Shown here piece after piece: positions 32,946-40,153 of a DNA stretch of 52,706 bases. Position 1 is the first letter of the stretch, and each line of letters begins with the position of its first letter. The notes under the pieces are model-generated. The model was not told where the DNA came from. It ran no database searches and saw nothing but the letters and a program-made list of their open reading frames with translations. The translations under genes and the position numbers were made by a program. The stretch spans positions 1 to 52,706 of the forward strand of contig JAFVGI010000043.1 of the NCBI GenBank assembly GCA_017475005.1, written 5' to 3'. The DNA is from Prevotella sp. Lineage in GTDB: Bacteria > Bacteroidota > Bacteroidia > Bacteroidales > Bacteroidaceae.

Positions 32946-33536
32946 ATGTTTCAATACCGTATTATAGATAACCTTGACCTTAGTCCTGAGGAAATAGAAG
33001 AACTGATAAACTCTCTTCCAGAATGGAGAAGAGAGGAGGCAAAGAAGTTCAAGCGTATTCAGGGGCAAAAAGAGAATGCTATGGCATATGACTTGCTTAG
33101 GAAAATGCTTGGATATGAACCGTATTTTGAATATGGCTCGCATGGGAAGCCTTATTCAAGTAAGAGTGAGAAATGTTTTAACATTGCTCATTGTAAGAAT
33201 GCCATAGGGGTTATAATCGGCGATAAAGAAGTAGGCATTGATGTAGAGTGTATGGGACGTTATAAGTCCAATCTAGCAGAATATGCCATGAGTGAGGCAG
33301 AACTGAAAGAAATAGAAGAGGATGGAGACAAAGCCTTTACTATGTTATGGACAAAGAAGGAGGCACTGTTAAAACTGACGGGAGAGGGCATTGTTGATGA
33401 CCTTAAGAATGTACTCACCTCTGAAAGAATGAATAATGTAAAAATAATAAGTGGATATGATGAAGAAAAACAATATGCATGGAGTGTTGCCTATACTAAT
33501 GATGATGGTAATGGTGATGCTGACGGGATGCTCTAA
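32946..33536 (+). CDS. 4'-Phosphopantetheinyl transferase (Sfp-type)
   Basis: This 196-residue enzyme moves phosphopantetheine from CoA to a carrier-protein serine. The superfamily motifs are present: EYGSHGKPY and CFNIAHCKN (about 62-85), VGIDVE (96-101, Mg2+ binding) and WTKKEALLKLTGEGI (135-149). The window shows no NRPS or PKS genes, so the likely substrate is the fatty-acid ACP, in line with the divergent fabI. It overlaps the next gene by 77 bp in another frame. Confidence 0.9.
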   Translation: MFQYRIIDNLDLSPEEIEELINSLPEWRREEAKKFKRIQGQKENAMAYDLLRKMLGYEPYFEYGSHGKPYSSKSEKCFNIAHCKNAIGVIIGDKEVGIDVECMGRYKSNLAEYAMSEAELKEIEEDGDKAFTMLWTKKEALLKLTGEGIVDDLKNVLTSERMNNVKIISGYDEEKQYAWSVAYTNDDGNGDADGML

Positions 33537-34815
33537 TGACGATGACTATCGTGCACCTTATACTCCAGATACTTCATGTGATTTCTCCTTCACGTATAAA
33601 GACGGTACCAGAGGCGATGTCTATATCGTTCAGCAACACACAAAGGGTAGCAACGGATTCCCTGTTGTGATAATGGGTGATGGATTTAGTCAGAAAGATA
33701 TTGATGATGGAGAATATAAAGAGGCTGTCAGCAATGCTATCAAAGCATTGACAATGCAAAAGCCAATGAAGGATTTGGTCGAGTATCTCGATATCTATAG
33801 TGTTGTTGTCGTTTCAGAGGAAAGTGGTATCGACTATAATAAGCATAATACAGCATTCAAGACATATCTTGAGAGCAAAGAAAATACTAACGTAATAGGT
33901 GATACTACCAAGATTCGTATTTTCACATATTGCTCACTAAGAGAGGATTTAAATCGTTTCCATAATGCTTTGACCATTATGCTGCTTAATTCTGCAGATT
34001 ATGCAGGAGTGACCCTTATGTCAATAGATACGACTGTTGTTGATACAATACCACAAGGATGGTCTTTGTCCTTCATCCCTGCCTATGCTACAGTATCTAA
34101 TGGTGAGAATGTGTTTAATGAACTCGTTTTGCATGAGGCAGTGGGGCACGGCATAGGAAAACTGGGTGATGAATATTGGTACAATAAACCTCTCCAAAAA
34201 CAAAAAGAGGATACTGTTTTTTATAAGCAAAGCAGAAAATCCGGATGCTTGACAAACATAAAATATTTTCATAATGAAGAAACTGGCTCATGGGACCCCA
34301 AATACATATATAAAGCGGACAATGTGGAGAAATATTATATTCAACGTTGCGTAGATGCTGAAGATGATATATTGGTTCCTTTTGCCAATGACAGCCGTTA
34401 TGCCAGTGAGGAGCATAAGTGGATACAAGGCGGTTATACATATATAACGTTGACAGATTCTCCATGTGGCAAACAATATGAGTACACAGACGAAAAAGGT
34501 AAAAAGAAAGTCATAGAACCAAATAAATGCAAGGCAATTTTCTACAGAAGCTCTAATGTCAGCATGATGGGCGATGTAGTTAATTATGTAGATTTGCAGT
34601 TCAATATTCTGTCCCGACTGGCTATATATAAACGCATAAACAGGGTAGCAAATGGGGCAGGATGGAAGTATGATTTTGAGACATTTGCCAAGTTTGACAA
34701 GGGAGAATCAACAACAAAGTCTGCTAATACTTTTAAAATGCCTTCAACAACAAAGCAAAGAATAATAAGGGAAAGCGAAAAACAACTGACAAGACCAAAA
34801 ATAATACTGGAATAA
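33460..34815 (+). CDS. Lipoprotein metallopeptidase, M64 (IgA peptidase-like) family
   Basis: This 451-residue protein is exported and lipidated: its signal peptide is MKKNNMHGVLPILMM..., with lipobox LTGC giving Cys25. Features of M64 are VVIMGDGFSQKDIDDG (about 66-81), FFxTYCSLREDLNRFHN-like sequence near 150, and the zinc region LHEAVGHGIGKLGDEY (starting at His225). The zinc motif has one residue more than the classic HExGH spacing (H-E-A-V-G-H). The frame opens at 33451 with GTG, but ATG at 33460 (or 33457) starts a good signal peptide. That places the first 77 bp inside the PPTase gene. The substrate is unknown; 'IgA peptidase' is only the family name. Confidence 0.85.
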   Translation: MKKNNMHGVLPILMMMVMVMLTGCSNDDDYRAPYTPDTSCDFSFTYKDGTRGDVYIVQQHTKGSNGFPVVIMGDGFSQKDIDDGEYKEAVSNAIKALTMQKPMKDLVEYLDIYSVVVVSEESGIDYNKHNTAFKTYLESKENTNVIGDTTKIRIFTYCSLREDLNRFHNALTIMLLNSADYAGVTLMSIDTTVVDTIPQGWSLSFIPAYATVSNGENVFNELVLHEAVGHGIGKLGDEYWYNKPLQKQKEDTVFYKQSRKSGCLTNIKYFHNEETGSWDPKYIYKADNVEKYYIQRCVDAEDDILVPFANDSRYASEEHKWIQGGYTYITLTDSPCGKQYEYTDEKGKKKVIEPNKCKAIFYRSSNVSMMGDVVNYVDLQFNILSRLAIYKRINRVANGAGWKYDFETFAKFDKGESTTKSANTFKMPSTTKQRIIRESEKQLTRPKIILE

Positions 34816-35339
34816 TGGCTATAATAAAAGAAGCATTTGGAAAAGCTCCAAAATGGGGCAAGGATTGTTATTTTTCAGAGACAGCATCTGTTGTCGGCGA
34901 AGTAACGATGGGTGATGAATGTTCTGTATGGTTTAGTGCTGTAGTACGTGGTGATGTTGCTCCTATCACAATGGGAAACAGATGTAACGTTCAGGACTGT
35001 GCCTGTGTTCATGTGACAAATACTACAGGTCCGACCATTATGGAGGATGATGTGACGATAGGTCATAATGCTACTGTTCATGCATGCACTCTGAAAAAGG
35101 GATGTCTGATTGGTATGGGAGCAACAGTATTAGATAAGGCAGTAATTGGCGAAGGCGCTATTATTGCTGCAGGAGCTCTCGTATTGGGAGGTACCCAGGT
35201 TGGAGACCATGAGATATGGGGTGGGGTACCGGCAAAATTCATAAAGAAGACTGCACCAAATCAGGCAGAAAGCTATGCTGCCCATTATGCTGAATATGCA
35301 AAGGAATACCTTAAAGCGGATCAACATCAAAATAAATAA
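34815..35339 (+). CDS. Gamma-class carbonic anhydrase-like protein
   Basis: This 174-residue left-handed beta-helix has hexapeptide repeats over about residues 20-145. The metal ligands are visible: His in CVHVTN (about 69-74) and two in IGHNATVHAC (about 86-95); NVQDCACVH and GMGATVLD are typical of the YrdA/PaaY/gamma-CA group. Members hydrate CO2 or act as acyltransferase-like proteins, so activity is not certain. Its ATG overlaps the TAA of the M64 gene by one base, and its last 29 bp overlap the end of the convergent priA gene. Confidence 0.88.
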   Translation: MAIIKEAFGKAPKWGKDCYFSETASVVGEVTMGDECSVWFSAVVRGDVAPITMGNRCNVQDCACVHVTNTTGPTIMEDDVTIGHNATVHACTLKKGCLIGMGATVLDKAVIGEGAIIAAGALVLGGTQVGDHEIWGGVPAKFIKKTAPNQAESYAAHYAEYAKEYLKADQHQNK

Positions 35340-37605
35340 GGACACTCTTTTTATAAGGGTCTGAAAGCAATGCATTCATGGTTTCATGGATGCATTGTCT
35401 TGTTTTCTGGATACTTAGTGAAGGCTCCAACTTCAGTACAATCTTTCTGATATGGAGCATCTTGACTCTTCCAATAGAAGGCTTGTCAGGACCAAGTACC
35501 CTTTCCTTAAATACCTGCCTCAGACGGGATGCATATTCAATTGCAGCACTATTGACAATGTTTTCGTCCTTATGTTTCAGGAAAATGTATATAAGACGGG
35601 TGAAAGGAGGATAGTGGAATGCCTCTCGCTCCTTCATGAGGGAAGAGAAGAATGCCTCAAAATCATTGTTTACGATATGCTGTATTACGGGCAACTGAGG
35701 AAGCGATGTCTGTAGTATTACCTGTCCACGATGATTCTTCCTTCCTGCTCGTCCTGCTACCTGTGTCATCATAGCAAACGAATGTTCATAGGCTCGGAAA
35801 TCAGGTTGGTTCAGCATCGTATCGGCATTAAGAATGCCAACAACTCTGACATTATCGAAGTCCAGTCCTTTGGTAACCATTTGTGTTCCTATTAGGAGGT
35901 TGGTCTTGCCTGCTGAAAAATCAGAAATAATACGTTCGTAGGCATTGCGGGTATGTGTAGTGTCGAGGTCCATACGAGCAATACGGGCACTTGGAAACTC
36001 GTCTGCAATAATATCTTCAATCTTCTCTGTTCCTGCACCAACATCCTTCAGTTCAGGATTCTTACAGTCAGGACATTCATTAGGCATGTGATAGGAATAT
36101 CCACAATAATGGCATACGAGAGAAGATGTATTCTTATGATATGTAAGAGAGACATCACAGTTAGGACATTTAGGTGACCAACCACATTGATGACATTGCA
36201 CTATAGGAGAAAAGCCACGTCTGTTCTGGAAGAGTATGGCCTGTTCCCCATCATGTAAGGCATGTGATATGGCTTCCTTTAATTGTGGAGACAAAAAACC
36301 ACGCATAATCTTACGATGACGCAGGTCCTTGACATCGACAACCTGAATATGTGGTAGCTTGATAGCCTTATAACGTTCTGTCAGTTTTATGAGATGATAC
36401 TTTCCCTGTGTGGCATTATAGTAACTCTCAGCTGAAGGCGTTGCTGTTCCCAAAATAACCTGTGCCTTAGCCCATGTAGCCATCATCATGGCTACAGAAC
36501 GGGCATGATATCGTGGTGATGGATCTTGCTGCTTGAAACTTGTCTCATGTTCCTCGTCAATAATGATGAGGCCTAGTTTCTTAAATGGTAGGAAGACAGA
36601 GGAACGGGCACCAAGAATAACATCATAAGGTGTATCCGACAACTGCTTCTGCCATATTTCAACACGTTCAGCATCAGAGTATTTGGAGTGATATATTCCC
36701 AGATGGTTCCCGAAGATTTTCTGCAGACGATTTGTTATTTGTACTGTCAGAGCAATCTCAGGAAGAAGATACAGCACCTGTTCCCCACGTTTGATAGCTT
36801 CTTTTATTAGGTGTATGTATATCTCTGTCTTTCCAGATGATGTAACACCATGCAGCAGTATTGGCTTACTGATATTGTCCTCTCTGTATTCTGCAATCTT
36901 ATCAAAAGCAGCCTGTTGTGCAGGAGAAAGCGGATTGATGTCCTCAAGATGTGAGATTCCTCCATTGTTCAGTCGCCCAACCTCTGTATCATATAAGGAA
37001 AGAACTTCTCTTACTACAAGATTACGAATAACAGTGGAGTTGCAATGGGTAACATTCATCAGTTCCTCACGAGTAATCTCTTGTATAGATGAAATGTCTG
37101 ACGGATTGATTCCATTAAAAAGTTCTTTCCATCCACTCAACTCCATATATACTTTGAATACCTCCTGTTGCTTAGGAGAACGCACGAGAAGGTTTTCAGC
37201 ATCCTTTATAGTGTTATTGTTTCTATACTGTTCAGCAAGTGTTATATATGTTTCTGTGCGTGGACGATAATTCTCTTCTTTCCTGATGCCATTGGGAAGA
37301 GATGCCTTCAGGATGTCACCAAGGGGAGACATATAGTAGGAAGAAATCCATTCCCATAACCTGTATTGCTCAGGCAAAAGAACAGGTTCTTCGTCAATGA
37401 CTTCTTTGATATCCTTGAGTTTTACGTCGGAATTGCTTTTGGGAAGAGTCGAAAAGCTGCGCACAACCAAGGCTGTATGTGTCTTGGTTATGCCAAATGG
37501 TACTTTTACCCTTACAAAAGGTTGTATCTTTCCTTCCAGCGCTGTTGGGACAGAGTAGGTGAATAGCCCATCAAGGGGCACTGGAAGAATAACATCGACG
37601 AACAA
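35311..37605 (-). CDS. priA: Primosomal protein N' (replication restart helicase PriA)
   Basis: This 764-residue DNA helicase reloads the replisome at stalled forks. Its domains are an N-terminal 3'-OH-binding region (1-110: VDVILPVPLDGLFTYSVP), a Walker A (LLHGVTSSGKTEIY, about 248-261), DEEHE (about 341-345), zinc-binding pairs CHQCGWSPKCPNC and CHYCGY...CPDC (about 470-515), and late helicase motifs TKGLDFDNVRVVGILNADTMLNQPDF (about 577-602). It is intact. Its start lies 3 bp after the stop codon of the membrane sulfatase gene, so the two are likely co-transcribed. Confidence 0.96.
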   Translation of the reverse strand: MFVDVILPVPLDGLFTYSVPTALEGKIQPFVRVKVPFGITKTHTALVVRSFSTLPKSNSDVKLKDIKEVIDEEPVLLPEQYRLWEWISSYYMSPLGDILKASLPNGIRKEENYRPRTETYITLAEQYRNNNTIKDAENLLVRSPKQQEVFKVYMELSGWKELFNGINPSDISSIQEITREELMNVTHCNSTVIRNLVVREVLSLYDTEVGRLNNGGISHLEDINPLSPAQQAAFDKIAEYREDNISKPILLHGVTSSGKTEIYIHLIKEAIKRGEQVLYLLPEIALTVQITNRLQKIFGNHLGIYHSKYSDAERVEIWQKQLSDTPYDVILGARSSVFLPFKKLGLIIIDEEHETSFKQQDPSPRYHARSVAMMMATWAKAQVILGTATPSAESYYNATQGKYHLIKLTERYKAIKLPHIQVVDVKDLRHRKIMRGFLSPQLKEAISHALHDGEQAILFQNRRGFSPIVQCHQCGWSPKCPNCDVSLTYHKNTSSLVCHYCGYSYHMPNECPDCKNPELKDVGAGTEKIEDIIADEFPSARIARMDLDTTHTRNAYERIISDFSAGKTNLLIGTQMVTKGLDFDNVRVVGILNADTMLNQPDFRAYEHSFAMMTQVAGRAGRKNHRGQVILQTSLPQLPVIQHIVNNDFEAFFSSLMKEREAFHYPPFTRLIYIFLKHKDENIVNSAAIEYASRLRQVFKERVLGPDKPSIGRVKMLHIRKIVLKLEPSLSIQKTRQCIHETMNALLSDPYKKSVLIYFDVDPL

Positions 37606-37608
37606 TTC

Positions 37609-39582
37609 TTACTCTTTCTCTTTGACTCTAACAATCAATTCGTTGTCTATCATGCGTTGCATATAACTCTGGATTATGGCTTTCAATTCTTTCTTCATCT
37701 CTTTGAATTGCTTTCCATCACCAATGATGTTGTGTTGCATCATCCAATCGTCTTTATAGTTATATGCAGCAAGTACGTCACTTCCGTCGAATTGTATTAC
37801 ATAGTCACCCTTAACATACTGGTATATGCCACCACCTGTATGATTTACAGCCCATGTGTTGTTTGCCGGAGTATTGAGCAAATCTATGCCAAATGCAACA
37901 TAAGGTTTGTTATAACCCATATATTGTAGCAATGTAGGCATAATGTCAATTTGCTGCGCTACACAATGCATACGTCCGCGAGGCATCTCACCAGATGGGT
38001 CAAAAAATATGATCGGAACCATGAAGAGTCCTAAGTCAGTTGCATATTCCGGATGATCCAGAATATTAGTGTGGTCGGCTGTAATGACGAAAATCGTATT
38101 ATTATACCAAGGCTGTTTGCTTGCTGTAATAAAGAAGCGATGTAGCGCCATATCTGTATATCTTACACACTTGTGTATAGGATTATTTCCCTCCTCTGGG
38201 AATTTTGACTGATATTCCTCAGGGATGACATAAGGATGATGACTTGAAGCAGTAAACAATGTTGTACAGAATGGCTGCTTCATTGATGTCATAGTCTGTG
38301 CATAGAACTGCATGAATGGTTCATCCCATATAGCCCATGTGCCATCATAGTCGAGGTCTCCACGGAAGCGTTTGTCCTTGTTGAATTCTGTTCTGCCGTA
38401 GTAATTCTTATACCCTGTAGTACGTGCAAAAGCCTCAAATCCCATGCTGCCGTTTTCTGCCCCATGGAAGAAACCTGTCTGATATCCGCACTTACATAAT
38501 TCTCCTGCTATGCCACTGACATCGTTAAGAGACGATGGGGTGAGGAAGAAAGGTTCAATGAAACGTGGTATTGATGACAGAATAGATGGCATAGCATCTA
38601 TACTTTGGCGACCATTGGCAAAGGTGTAATCAAAAGTGAGCGACTTGCCAATGAGTTCATCAAGGAATGGGGTATACCCTTTATATCCAGACTCCAATAT
38701 ACCATCATTATATTTTCCGATATATTCACGTCCCATGCTCTCAATGATGATGATGACAACATTCTTCTTCTTTGTAACAGAAGCCTTTCCTTTGATAGGA
38801 AATTTGTCATTCCTTACAGGAGAATAAATCTTGTCGAGTTTTCTTTGAGAGAAATATCCAGGGTCTTCAAAAACATTCTTGCCAATAGTTCTTATAAGTG
38901 AGAAAGGAGTATTTAATACAATACCCGCCTCAATGGGGTGGTTAACGTATTGATTGGCATGACTGATGGTGATAGGACGTGTAGCCACAGTTGCTCCACC
39001 ACGTATTCCGATTACACATATTGTTGTATAGAATACCAGAACCATGATGTTGGCAACGTAATAAAGTATATAGTTCCATGCCCTCTTCTTTCCAAATGAA
39101 TACAACTTAGGCTCTGTGTAGAAGCGGCAAAGGAAGAATATCATCGCAATGGCTGCGAGTATTAGATACCAATGCTTTGCCAATTCTAGGAAGATTATAC
39201 CAGCGAGATTGTTTTCATGAGAGAACTCGCTGAAAACACTGGTTGTAGTGCGATGTCCTGTGTATGTGAAATATACAGCATCAGCCAGGTTCAGTATGAT
39301 ATTGAAGCTGTTGAAAATAAGATAAACGTATTTGGCAGCCTTAAACCATTTACGTTTCTCTGCCAAATGATAAGGCAGCAATAACATCAATGCGTACAAA
39401 GCATTAGTATATAATATACCTGATGTATCGAAAAGTAGCGAGCCCTTTATGAGCAACCATATTGATAAATCATTGAAATGGGTTCCAAGAAGAGACCAGT
39501 TTTCAATGACAAACAATATGCGGCATACCATAAAGACAACGTATGCCAGCAACAGATTATATATAAGCGTTTTTAATTTCAC
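37609..39582 (-). CDS. LTA-synthase-like membrane sulfatase (phosphoglycerol/phosphoethanolamine transferase family)
   Basis: This 657-residue protein has five N-terminal membrane helices (about 8-190) and a periplasmic alkaline-phosphatase-fold domain (about 270-600). Motifs are VVIIIIESMGREY (metal-binding Glu), FANGRQSIDAMPSILSSIP (nucleophile region, where Ser takes the place of the Thr of Staphylococcus LtaS) and ITADHTN with the Asp-His metal pair. Gram-negative bacteria lack lipoteichoic acid, so it more likely modifies a glycan or lipid A-like molecule (inference). It starts with GTG at 39582, only 5 nt after a TACCTTTG box, so the mRNA appears leaderless. priA follows. Confidence 0.85.
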   Translation of the reverse strand: MKLKTLIYNLLLAYVVFMVCRILFVIENWSLLGTHFNDLSIWLLIKGSLLFDTSGILYTNALYALMLLLPYHLAEKRKWFKAAKYVYLIFNSFNIILNLADAVYFTYTGHRTTTSVFSEFSHENNLAGIIFLELAKHWYLILAAIAMIFFLCRFYTEPKLYSFGKKRAWNYILYYVANIMVLVFYTTICVIGIRGGATVATRPITISHANQYVNHPIEAGIVLNTPFSLIRTIGKNVFEDPGYFSQRKLDKIYSPVRNDKFPIKGKASVTKKKNVVIIIIESMGREYIGKYNDGILESGYKGYTPFLDELIGKSLTFDYTFANGRQSIDAMPSILSSIPRFIEPFFLTPSSLNDVSGIAGELCKCGYQTGFFHGAENGSMGFEAFARTTGYKNYYGRTEFNKDKRFRGDLDYDGTWAIWDEPFMQFYAQTMTSMKQPFCTTLFTASSHHPYVIPEEYQSKFPEEGNNPIHKCVRYTDMALHRFFITASKQPWYNNTIFVITADHTNILDHPEYATDLGLFMVPIIFFDPSGEMPRGRMHCVAQQIDIMPTLLQYMGYNKPYVAFGIDLLNTPANNTWAVNHTGGGIYQYVKGDYVIQFDGSDVLAAYNYKDDWMMQHNIIGDGKQFKEMKKELKAIIQSYMQRMIDNELIVRVKEKE

Positions 39583-39587
39583 GGGTG

Positions 39588-39595
39588 CAAAGGTA
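39588..39595 (-). promoter_or_regulatory. -7 box immediately before the GTG of the LTA-synthase-like gene
   Basis: TACCTTTG on the minus strand, then CACCC, then GTG. The spacing is the same as at 15263-15276. Confidence 0.65.
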
Positions 39596-39711
39596 ATAAA
39601 AAAAGTTGTAAGTGAGATAAGTTTGCCAAGTTTTTTTTATTTTTTCCTTTGGAAAGTGTTGTTTTTTATGAGGCCAATAAGTCTAATAGGGCCAATCAGG
39701 TTCCTATAAAA

Positions 39712-39748
39712 TGAAAAATACACTGCGAATCTCACGACTTGCAGTGTA
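39712..39748 (-). terminator. Terminator of the candidate small RNA
   Basis: The 8-bp arms TACACTGC/GCAGTGTA (39748-39741 and 39726-39719) are followed on the minus strand by TTTTTCATTTTAT. Confidence 0.85.
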
Positions 39749-39905
39749 CTTAAAGTATGTTTAACTATAAAATCTCTTTCTAATAAAGAAAAGCCTCACG
39801 GTTTTTCTTTGTTATCCAAGAGTTAAACAATCTTTTCTAACCTAATAACTAAAACCTAAATCTATTATATATCTACTAACCTAAACAATATCTTTCTTGT
39901 TTGCG
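39712..39905 (-). ncRNA. Candidate small RNA (~190 nt) with own promoter and terminator
   Basis: A perfect minus-strand promoter (39941-39910) predicts a start near 39905, and a strong terminator ends it near 39712. There is no open frame of note. The 5' half is A/G/U-rich with repeated UAGGUUAG. The middle folds well: GUUUAAC (39828-39822) pairs with GUUAAAC (39765-39759) and UCUU with AAGA. An 11-bp stem AAAGAAAAACC/GGCUUUUCUUU (about 39810-39785) is closed by the GNRA tetraloop GUGA, which exists only on the minus strand. I do not recognise an Rfam family. A leader of the LTA-synthase gene is the alternative, but that gene has its own promoter downstream. Confidence 0.65.
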
Positions 39906-39909
39906 ATTG

Positions 39910-39941
39910 CAAAGGTACGGACTTTTTTCTGTGTGCGCAAA
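39910..39941 (-). promoter_or_regulatory. Promoter of the candidate small RNA
   Basis: TTTG (39941-39938), exactly 20 bp, then TACCTTTG (39917-39910) on the minus strand: a full match to consensus. Confidence 0.85.
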
Positions 39942-40102
39942 CAATTTTCGAAAAAACTTTCAAAAAGATACGTTTTCTTGATATTTGTCAAGAGGTTGTG
40001 ATGTTTTCCTTGTATTTTTGCCTCAAAATACGTGTAAAAAATCATAAACATAAGAATTTACCCTCAAAAATGTCATTTTTTGATGATGTTTTATGCTATT
40101 TA

Positions 40103-40134
40103 TTTGGCAGTTTTCTAACTTTTTTATATTTTTG
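40103..40134 (+). promoter_or_regulatory. Promoter of the AsmA-like gene
   Basis: TTTG (40103-40106), a 20-bp spacer and TATTTTTG (40127-40134). The leader to the ATG at 40154 is about 13 nt, which fixes that start. Confidence 0.75.
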
Positions 40135-40153
40135 TGGCAATAAAATCATAGAT

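Larger units (their letters stand above)
39596..40102. other. Long intergenic region holding a candidate small RNA
   Basis: About 500 bp between divergent protein genes. The part 39712-39941 carries a complete minus-strand transcription unit with promoter, structured RNA and terminator. The remainder (39942-40102) is AT-rich and includes an extra TATTTTTG (40013-40020) without a well-spaced -33 box. The upstream 52 codons of the AsmA-like frame lie here but precede its promoter and are not translated. Confidence 0.65.

Noticed and set aside
39712-39905. 6S RNA as identity of the candidate small RNA
   Set aside because: The 5' and 3' ends do not pair into the long hairpin with central bubble expected of 6S RNA.
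39998-40153. N-terminal extension of the AsmA-like frame
   Set aside because: The consensus promoter at 40103-40134 lies inside it, and the membrane anchor begins right after the ATG at 40154.
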